A DNA stretch of 64,000 nucleotides, taken from HXMU1420-13 sp965601825. GTDB taxonomy: Bacteria; Bacteroidota; Rhodothermia; Balneolales; Balneolaceae. The notes beneath the pieces were generated by a model. It ran no database searches. It worked only from the letters and a program-made list of their open reading frames with translations, and was not told the origin of the DNA. Position numbers and translations under genes: made by a program. Shown piece by piece: positions 9,093 through 15,432 of this stretch. Location: contig OZ271839.1 in the NCBI GenBank assembly GCA_965601825.1, forward strand, positions 1,984,001 to 2,048,000, read 5' to 3'. Within the stretch, counting starts at the first letter, position 1. Every line of letters begins with the position of its first letter.

Positions 9093-10331
9093 ATGGCTAT
9101 TAAAATTGAAATGCCCAAGCTTAGCGACACCATGGAAGAAGGTGTTATTGCTAAATGGAACGTGAAAGAAGGGGATACTGTAGCAGCCGGCGATATTATC
9201 GCTGAAGTTGAAACAGATAAAGCTACCATGGACGTTGAAGTTTTCGATGGCGGTACTATTCTTAAAATTGTTCCAGGTGAAGGTGATGCAGTTCCATTAG
9301 GTGGCTTGATTGCCGTGATTGGCGATGCAGGTGAAGATATTTCTGATTTACTTTCTGATGAAGGTGGATCTAGTGAAACAGCAGAAGCTCCGGTTAAAGA
9401 AGAAACGAAAGCAGAAGAAGTTCCGGTTCCGACTCCTGAAGTAAGCGCATCTACAGATGATGGTAGAGTGAAGGCTTCTCCATTAGCTAAGAAAATTGCT
9501 GCTGATAAAGGCATTGATTTGAATGCTGTGAATGGTTCAGGACCTGAAGGACGAATCATCAAAAAAGATGTAGAAACCTTCACGCCATCTGGTGGATTAA
9601 CCAAACCAGCAGCAGCGAGTGCACCGGCACCGGTAAGAACGTTTGAAAGCCTTGAAAGCAAAGAGATTAAAGTATCTCAAATGCGAAAAGTGATTGCTCG
9701 AAGATTATCTGAAAGTAAGTTCACAAATCCGCATTTCTATGAGACCATTGATATCGACATGAAAGCTGCATTTGCTGCTCGAAAGGCGATGAATGAAGCC
9801 AATGATGTTAGAATCAGTTTTAATGATATTGTAGTTAAAGCATGTGCAATTGCATTAACTCGTCACCCGGCTATAAATAGTTCATGGCTAGATGATATTA
9901 TCATGCAACACGGCGATGTGAATGTTGCTGTAGCAGTTGCAATTGATGAAGGTCTTATGACTCCGGTTATCAATCATGCCGACAAGAAAGGATTAGCTGA
10001 AATCTCTGCTGAGACGAAAGAACTTGCAGGTCTTGCAAAAGAGCGTAAGCTACAACCAGATCAAATGGAGGGAAGTACCTTTACTATAAGTAATCTTGGT
10101 ATGTTCGGTATCGAAGAGTTTACTGCGATCATCAATCCACCAAATGCATGCATTCTTGCAGTTGGAGCCATACGTGACGTTCCAGTTGTTGAAAATGGAG
10201 CTGTTGTTCCAGGTAAGCGAATGAAAGTAACACTTTCCTCTGATCACAGAGTTGTAGATGGTGCGAAAGCAGCTGAATTCTTGAATACAGTTCGTAATCT
10301 GATCCAGAATCCACTTTCGATGCTCCTTTAA
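9093..10331 (+). CDS. pdhC: dihydrolipoamide acetyltransferase (pyruvate dehydrogenase E2)
   Basis: Seen: 412 residues. One N-terminal lipoyl domain (about 1-78; lipoylated Lys in VETDKATMDVEV), an Ala/Glu/Pro linker, an E3/E1-binding domain (about 127-165, VKASPLAKKIAADKGID), a second linker, and a catalytic domain from about 190 ending with the active-site SSDHRVVDG motif. Known: forms the multimeric core of the PDH complex and transfers acetyl to CoA. There is no E3 (lpd) gene in the operon, so dihydrolipoamide dehydrogenase must be encoded elsewhere. The operon is closed by the terminator at 10363. Confidence 0.95.
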   Translation: MAIKIEMPKLSDTMEEGVIAKWNVKEGDTVAAGDIIAEVETDKATMDVEVFDGGTILKIVPGEGDAVPLGGLIAVIGDAGEDISDLLSDEGGSSETAEAPVKEETKAEEVPVPTPEVSASTDDGRVKASPLAKKIAADKGIDLNAVNGSGPEGRIIKKDVETFTPSGGLTKPAAASAPAPVRTFESLESKEIKVSQMRKVIARRLSESKFTNPHFYETIDIDMKAAFAARKAMNEANDVRISFNDIVVKACAIALTRHPAINSSWLDDIIMQHGDVNVAVAVAIDEGLMTPVINHADKKGLAEISAETKELAGLAKERKLQPDQMEGSTFTISNLGMFGIEEFTAIINPPNACILAVGAIRDVPVVENGAVVPGKRMKVTLSSDHRVVDGAKAAEFLNTVRNLIQNPLSMLL

Positions 10332-10362
10332 TGTAAAATTGAAATGAGCTATATAGATTTCA

Positions 10363-10386
10363 AGCCTCCAATTGGAGGCTTTTTTT
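10363..10386 (+). terminator. rho-independent terminator of the pdh operon
   Basis: Seen: AGCCTCC-AATT-GGAGGCT followed by seven T. It lies 31 bases after the pdhC stop. The T-tract overlaps the 3' end of the convergent MotB-like gene (stop at 10385). It has a T-tract on the plus strand only. Confidence 0.9.
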
Positions 10387-12229
10387 ATGGAGTATACTCT
10401 AGGACAAAAATTACTGGTTCTGTGTTAAACACAGAATTCTGTAATAGATTAAATATCCTTCTGGTTTCATCCCAGCTGATGGATTGACCTGTCATCACAA
10501 AAAATTGCCCACTAGTTAACTCTTCAACTCGAGTATTAACCCCTGATTCTGACCGAACCTGTTGTGCAAGAGTTTCTGCAAATTGTTGATCGGAAAACGA
10601 GTTAACCTGTATTTGATAAGCATACTGATAATCAAAAGCTGTTTCCGGCTGATGACGAATAAAAAGGTTTGAAGTGATGCCTAATTCTCTAAATGATCTA
10701 AGTTGCGTTAGTACCTCATTTCTGTCGGTATATGGACCAGTAAGAATGTTATAAGTGTCAGATACACGATTCATGTAAGCTTGTACATTGTACTGATCAA
10801 ACAACTCCATTGTGAAATTCAAACCATTCGTTCGATCCTGAAAAGCCCCAAATTGAATCAAATACTTAACCGGCTTAGGACGGTTAATAGTATTATTGTA
10901 GCACTGATGAACCAAGCTAACATTCGAATCACTTAACTGCGATGAGATTGTACTCTGCTTGGAAATAGCATCGCTAAATGAAGAAATCGCAGCAGTTCGA
11001 ATTGAATAAGCTTCATTATTGAAAGTTAAAATCACTGGTTCTGCTATAGCAGTTTCAATTCTGGCTGCTTGTTGAAAAGCGGTTTGAAGTCCATCATACT
11101 CACCCAATCTAACTGCAAATTGACAACGGGCATCTACTCTTAGTAAAGAGGGCAGATTATTCGTTACAGGTATTATTTCCGGTTCAGGCTCTGGTTCAGG
11201 AGTAGTTGGAATTTCTCTAATAGGTTGTTGAAGTGGAGTTGGTTCCGTTTCAGGTTGAAGAGTTGTTTCATCTTGAGTTGATTCGTCTCGAACAGATTCC
11301 GTTTCATTAGCATCATTTCCATTAGGTTCAGCTGCTTGTTCACTTGCTTCTCGTTGCGCTTCGTCAATCCTATTTTGGTCAATTAAAGTGACGATAGCAG
11401 GTTGGTCAGCTAATACAACAATATCTTCCTCAACTGGAGTTGTTATTTCATTTGACTCTGGTGTTTGATCTTCAACTTCAACCTGATTTGTAGTTTCTTC
11501 AGCAAGTTCATCTTGTCGCTCTTCAAGTAAATTTTCTGTGGTATAGTAGAGACGAAGAACTACGCGCCTATTTTGTTCTTTACTAGCTGCAAAAGGAAAA
11601 CCAAGTGAATCATATTGAATTACCGGGCGCGAATCTGCATATCCGGAAGCTTTTAATCTTTTCGATTCGATACCCAGATCATTAAAGTACTTTACCACAT
11701 TTGCAGCACGTGCCGTGGAGAGCTCCCAATTCGAGGGATATGCAACTGAAGAAATAGGATTATTATCAGTGTGACCTTCTACATCGATATTAAAATCATT
11801 GTATTCGAGTTGCTGCATGGCGATCAACACTCGATCTAATAAATACTCTGCATCGGGTTGAAGTCTCGCTTCACCGGAGCTATAGAGGTAATCACTATTA
11901 AATCTGATTTTCAGATCATTCAAGTCGCGAATGATTTCTAGATTTCCGGCATCAATTTCAGGTTCCAAAAGTGTGAAAAGTTCATCTTGTATATTTCCGA
12001 TAGGGGTGGTGAAGAACTCGGTTTCATCAGAAAACTTACCAAATAGTTCAGATAGAGAAGAAAATTCGGTTTTTGTGATTTGAGATACAGCAAGAAGAAT
12101 AATTAAAAAACCGAGTACAATCGTGATAATATCCAGGTAGCTAACTTGCCAACTAGATTCTTCTTCTTCCTCAAATTCTTGAAGAGGGAAAAGAGAGTGT
12201 TTAATTATTATTTGATCTCGTTTTTTCAA
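10385..12229 (-). CDS. MotB-family stator protein with three C-terminal SPOR-like modules
   Basis: Seen: 614 residues from TTG 12229. The N-terminus matches MotB: SWQVSYLDIITIVLGF with the ion-carrying Asp at D33, and one transmembrane helix (about 33-50). A MotB/OmpA peptidoglycan-binding domain follows at about 105-228 (VEGHTDNNPISSVAYPSNWE, then STARAANVVKYF). Next is an acidic Glu/Pro/Thr linker (about 232-355) and three SPOR-like modules at about 365-443, 454-525 (YLIQFGAFQDRTNGL, clearest) and 535-612. Normal MotB is about 300 residues and lacks SPOR. Known: MotA4/5MotB2 stators use an ion gradient to turn a FliG rotor; SPOR domains bind peptidoglycan with stripped glycans. Last gene of a six-gene operon, 12 bases after motA. 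Inferred: stator anchored doubly to peptidoglycan, perhaps at division sites or poles. Confidence 0.88.
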   Translation of the reverse strand: MKKRDQIIIKHSLFPLQEFEEEEESSWQVSYLDIITIVLGFLIILLAVSQITKTEFSSLSELFGKFSDETEFFTTPIGNIQDELFTLLEPEIDAGNLEIIRDLNDLKIRFNSDYLYSSGEARLQPDAEYLLDRVLIAMQQLEYNDFNIDVEGHTDNNPISSVAYPSNWELSTARAANVVKYFNDLGIESKRLKASGYADSRPVIQYDSLGFPFAASKEQNRRVVLRLYYTTENLLEERQDELAEETTNQVEVEDQTPESNEITTPVEEDIVVLADQPAIVTLIDQNRIDEAQREASEQAAEPNGNDANETESVRDESTQDETTLQPETEPTPLQQPIREIPTTPEPEPEPEIIPVTNNLPSLLRVDARCQFAVRLGEYDGLQTAFQQAARIETAIAEPVILTFNNEAYSIRTAAISSFSDAISKQSTISSQLSDSNVSLVHQCYNNTINRPKPVKYLIQFGAFQDRTNGLNFTMELFDQYNVQAYMNRVSDTYNILTGPYTDRNEVLTQLRSFRELGITSNLFIRHQPETAFDYQYAYQIQVNSFSDQQFAETLAQQVRSESGVNTRVEELTSGQFFVMTGQSISWDETRRIFNLLQNSVFNTEPVIFVLEYTP

Positions 12230-12241
12230 GAGGCATAGAAA

Positions 12242-13039
12242 TTAGATCATATTTCTATTTCTTCGCATATGAGCTTGAAGACGATCATAAATCTGAAGAG
12301 CAGTTTTATTCTCTTCAATTAGAATAATGCCTTCTAAAATCAATTTCTCTCGAAAATATCGTAAAGAAGCTACATTATTCATTTTCTTCGACATTGGCGT
12401 AAAAATGAAATTCCCTATTAAAATCCCATATAAAGTGGTCATAAGAGCAGCGCCAAGACCGGCTAGTAGTGACTCAACTTCACTAAAGCCGGATAGAATA
12501 ACGATTAGGCCGAAAAGGGTTCCGAGCATACCAAAAACCGGTGAAGTCTTACCCATGCTTGCAATAATTTGATTTACCAGTTGCTGTCGGGTATAGTTCT
12601 CTTCAATATTGATTTCGCCCAGTTCTCTTAAATCTTCAGTGGTATAATTAGTATCTAATACAGAGAAAAGGTATCCCTCAAACTGATCTGCATATTCTTC
12701 ACTTAGTTGAGAAACAGCAGTAAATTTGTCTTGTTTGATCAGTTTTTGCCAGTCCATGATGCGTTGGATATCAGACTCGAGTACTTCTGGTGTTATTGTG
12801 CTGTAAGAGAATAGCTTCGTACTTTCAACTAGTGCTCTAAGTACACTATTGAACGGATAGCTAATAAAAACACTTGCGGTAATTCCGCCAAAAACAATAG
12901 CCAAACTTGGCAAATTTAGAAACTCAAAACGCGATGGTATTAGATCGTATTCTGTAAATCCAACCACTAATAACGCTCCCCAAACTAAAATGAGTAGAGA
13001 GATGAGAAAACATAAAATATTAAGGATCGAGGTACGCAT
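12242..13039 (-). CDS. MotA-family stator protein
   Basis: Seen: 265 residues with the four-helix MotA layout: helices at about 8-28 and 41-62, a cytoplasmic loop of about 95 residues, then helices at about 163-185 and 191-214. Diagnostic blocks are NLPSLAIVFGGITASVFISY, MGKTSPVFGMLGTLFGLIV (P167, equivalent of the channel Pro P173 in E. coli) and LMTTLYGILIGNFIFTPMS (P215, equivalent of P222). The FGGI..S.FISYP segment and a long loop between helices 2 and 3 favour MotA/PomA over ExbB/TolQ. Known: MotA pentamer around a MotB dimer forms the stator and its loop pushes FliG. It lies 6 bases after the TPR lipoprotein gene and 12 before motB. Confidence 0.9.
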   Translation of the reverse strand: MRTSILNILCFLISLLILVWGALLVVGFTEYDLIPSRFEFLNLPSLAIVFGGITASVFISYPFNSVLRALVESTKLFSYSTITPEVLESDIQRIMDWQKLIKQDKFTAVSQLSEEYADQFEGYLFSVLDTNYTTEDLRELGEINIEENYTRQQLVNQIIASMGKTSPVFGMLGTLFGLIVILSGFSEVESLLAGLGAALMTTLYGILIGNFIFTPMSKKMNNVASLRYFREKLILEGIILIEENKTALQIYDRLQAHMRRNRNMI

Positions 13040-13045
13040 GTAGGA

Positions 13046-13570
13046 CTAAAATGCCTTCTTTAAATTTTCATCTATCAGGCCATTATTTTGTAACTGCTGG
13101 ATAATGTAAGTGGATGAAGGTATGGGAACCTCAGGGTCCATTTCAAGTGCTCGACGCCATTGATTTACAAATTCATTTATATATCCAAGTCCTAGATAAA
13201 TGCTGCCCCTAAGTGCTAATACATCAGCATTTTCTTTAATTAAAGCCGCTCTGTTTATAAGGAATAATGCATTTTCAAAATCACCGGAATAAAAATGTTG
13301 TTGAGCCAGTATATAATAGTTTGTCAGAGTATTTGCCTGGGCCTGATATCTGGAGTAAATATCGTCTTTGTAGAGCTCAATAAGGGCTTGTCTTAATTCT
13401 TCTTCTTTGGCTTGTGCCTGTGCAATACTATCTGCTTCTGGACTAATGATTAATTCCTGAGAATCTACTGCACTTGTTCCACCATCAGAATCAGTTAACT
13501 CACCAGATGAACCGCAGTTAATTACGAATAGTGTAAAAAAGACCGCAATTGATGTGAGCCAAAATTTCAT
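13046..13570 (-). CDS. TPR lipoprotein of the motor operon
   Basis: Seen: 174 residues from ATG 13570 (TTG at 13573 possible). Signal peptide ending in LFVINC, with Cys at about residue 19 followed by Gly-Ser-Ser, so a probable lipoprotein with no inner-membrane retention Asp. A low-complexity acidic stretch is followed by a TPR-like helical region (about 70-165) containing AQQHFYSGDFENALFLI and LRGSIYLGLGYINEFVNQ. This block is visibly similar to the C-terminal tail of the usher encoded two genes upstream. Known: TPR modules mediate protein-protein assembly. Inferred: periplasm-facing outer-membrane lipoprotein joining motor and usher. It sits between the FliF-FliG gene (19 bases) and motA (6 bases). 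Confidence 0.8.
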   Translation of the reverse strand: MKFWLTSIAVFFTLFVINCGSSGELTDSDGGTSAVDSQELIISPEADSIAQAQAKEEELRQALIELYKDDIYSRYQAQANTLTNYYILAQQHFYSGDFENALFLINRAALIKENADVLALRGSIYLGLGYINEFVNQWRRALEMDPEVPIPSSTYIIQQLQNNGLIDENLKKAF

Positions 13571-13589
13571 CAATCAATAAGATGTTGAG

Positions 13590-15431
13590 TTATGAGTAGC
13601 TGGCATTTTTTCTAATGGAATTCATCAAGATAGCTTTAGCGTATTCCGTTTGTTTAGTTGGAATATCTTTTAGCTCGATAAGTTCCATTCTGAGTAGTCT
13701 CTGTTCTCTTTTAGGGCGCGCTGATAATATTTTTGTGATGATAGCTTCATCAAGCCCAACTATAGCGTCTAAAAGTGTTTCAGTATTCAATGAACGAACA
13801 GCTCTTTTAATAATCTCATCGCTCAATTCTGGTAGCTGTTCAATAGTAATGAATTGCTTTTCAAGGATGGCCCCAACGATTGAACCAGTAGCTTTTAGTT
13901 CATCGATGTATCTTTTTTGTTCGTGAACCGGAAGTCGTTCAAGGATAGGGTAGATGTGCTCTGCACCGTATTGCTCACTTCTTTCAGCTTCGACTAAATC
14001 CATTGCTTTATCAAACAATTCAGACGATATCCTTTGCTGTTGATCGTTGGTTAAGTTATTCAAAGACGCCATTTGAAGCATGATCTTAGCAGCAATTTCC
14101 TTATCCAGCTTCTCAATAAACTCTGCAGCTGAGTCGTCCGGTAAATATTGTAGAATGAAAGCACCGGATAAGCTATCCTCAGTTTCAAGTAAGGTGAGAA
14201 TGTGGTGATTTGAAATATGATCTAAAAATTTAAATAAAGAGAATTTGTTTCGCTTACTCTCAGAAATCGTATCCTTTGCACCTTTTTCTAACATCTTCGC
14301 AAAATCAGTAACAACTTCTTTTCTACGGTCTGTTGTTAAATCAGGAAGTTCCATTACACTATCAATAACTGTATCGTAATCTTCCGGATGTAATTCTCGT
14401 TTTAACGTTCTAAGCAGATGTTTATCAACAGCTAGAATTACTTCAGCAGCTTTTCTGGCACCATTCTCTTCTTCACTTAACCAGTATCTGAAAATTGTAG
14501 CAACTTCATCCGGCTTATTAAAGAAGGCTTCAACAACTTCCTCTTTTGTATTGATGAAAGTATCAACACTTACTTCTTCAACTACATCAGTTTCCTCGGG
14601 TTCTTGAAAAGCAATAGGCTGAGGTGCATATTCATTTTTAAATGCTTCTCTAAACTCACGAATAGGAATTTGGGGCGGTGGTTTATTCATTAAGCGATTG
14701 AACAGAATGGTTAAACCAAAGAGAAGCATCAAAGCTAAAGCCGGGATATACGTATATATCGAATTGTAATCCGGTAGTGTTTGTGGCGTTATTGTAGTTG
14801 CCGTGATTGGTTCAGGCCTTTCAGAGAAGTCAGGAATGGCTAATTGCGAGATAATTATCTCATCGCCACGAGCTTCGTTGGTTTTTACAGCTATACTTGT
14901 AATAAATCGCATCAACTCTAATTGTTCAGCAGTTAGAGAAGTATCAGCATAGATGTTAACGCTCATATTGATCAATCGAAGCGTCTTTATTGTATTCTGA
15001 TTTACAATTACATCGGGCTGAAGACTAACAGAAGAAGGTGCACGAACATTTTCATCAGGTACAAAAGGAAGACCAGGCATGAACAGGTTTTGCCTTGGTT
15101 GAGACGTTGAAACAACTTGATTCTGACTAGTACCAATTGCTTCATCTACAAGCTCTGCATTTATATTAACATCGATAAAAAACTTCTTTCTATTAAAGTA
15201 GTTTGCAAGAACTTGGATAATCTGGGAATCATACTGTTGTTCTAAATTAGTGACTCGCAATTCAAGTGACTGAGAATTTCCAGCGTCAATTGTAGCTTGT
15301 GCGCGAAGATCAGTTATAGTAGTTACATTAAAAATAATTAAGAAAAGAAGAGAAGGGGCGGCGATTTTGAGTTCAAATATTGAACTGAGTTTAGAAGTCA
15401 ATAAGTAAGATATAGGGGTATCTTTATGCAT
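13590..15431 (-). CDS. natural FliF-FliG fusion (minimal MS-ring/C-ring rotor protein)
   Basis: Seen, numbering from ATG 15431 (613 residues; GTG 15446 possible). 1-45: hydrophobic signal/anchor ending LRAQA. About 50-200: a FliF RBM3/collar-like domain with LRLINMSVNIYADTSLTAEQ and NEARGDEIIISQLAIPDF, matching the end of FliF's periplasmic part. 228-245: transmembrane helix. About 306-318: KPDEVATIFRYWL, like the FliF C-terminal tail that binds FliG. About 323-385, 398-482 and 490-610: FliG N, M and C regions; the last has ILEKQFITIEQLPEL, then LSDEIIKRAVRSLNTETLL. Missing: FliF RBM1 and RBM2, and the FliM-binding EHPQ (here EDSL, 418-421). In the torque helix, R575 matches E. coli R281, while D288/D289 are Met/Glu. 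Known: engineered FliF-FliG fusions can rotate. The usher stop is one base upstream of the ATG. Inferred: one-piece rotor driven by the MotAB pair. Confidence 0.85.
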   Translation of the reverse strand: MHKDTPISYLLTSKLSSIFELKIAAPSLLFLIIFNVTTITDLRAQATIDAGNSQSLELRVTNLEQQYDSQIIQVLANYFNRKKFFIDVNINAELVDEAIGTSQNQVVSTSQPRQNLFMPGLPFVPDENVRAPSSVSLQPDVIVNQNTIKTLRLINMSVNIYADTSLTAEQLELMRFITSIAVKTNEARGDEIIISQLAIPDFSERPEPITATTITPQTLPDYNSIYTYIPALALMLLFGLTILFNRLMNKPPPQIPIREFREAFKNEYAPQPIAFQEPEETDVVEEVSVDTFINTKEEVVEAFFNKPDEVATIFRYWLSEEENGARKAAEVILAVDKHLLRTLKRELHPEDYDTVIDSVMELPDLTTDRRKEVVTDFAKMLEKGAKDTISESKRNKFSLFKFLDHISNHHILTLLETEDSLSGAFILQYLPDDSAAEFIEKLDKEIAAKIMLQMASLNNLTNDQQQRISSELFDKAMDLVEAERSEQYGAEHIYPILERLPVHEQKRYIDELKATGSIVGAILEKQFITIEQLPELSDEIIKRAVRSLNTETLLDAIVGLDEAIITKILSARPKREQRLLRMELIELKDIPTKQTEYAKAILMNSIRKNASYS

Positions 15432-15432
15432 A

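Noticed and set aside
9077..9661. 194-residue minus-strand open frame over pdhC
   Set aside because: Antisense to the Ala/Glu-rich lipoyl and linker regions of E2; low-complexity Ser/Pro product with no recognisable domain.
12242..13039. ExbB/TolQ or GldL assignment for the MotA-like protein
   Set aside because: Four helices with a long cytoplasmic loop between helices 2 and 3, the FGGI..S.FISYP block, and a MotB-type partner next door fit MotA better than the three-helix ExbB/TolQ or two-helix GldL.
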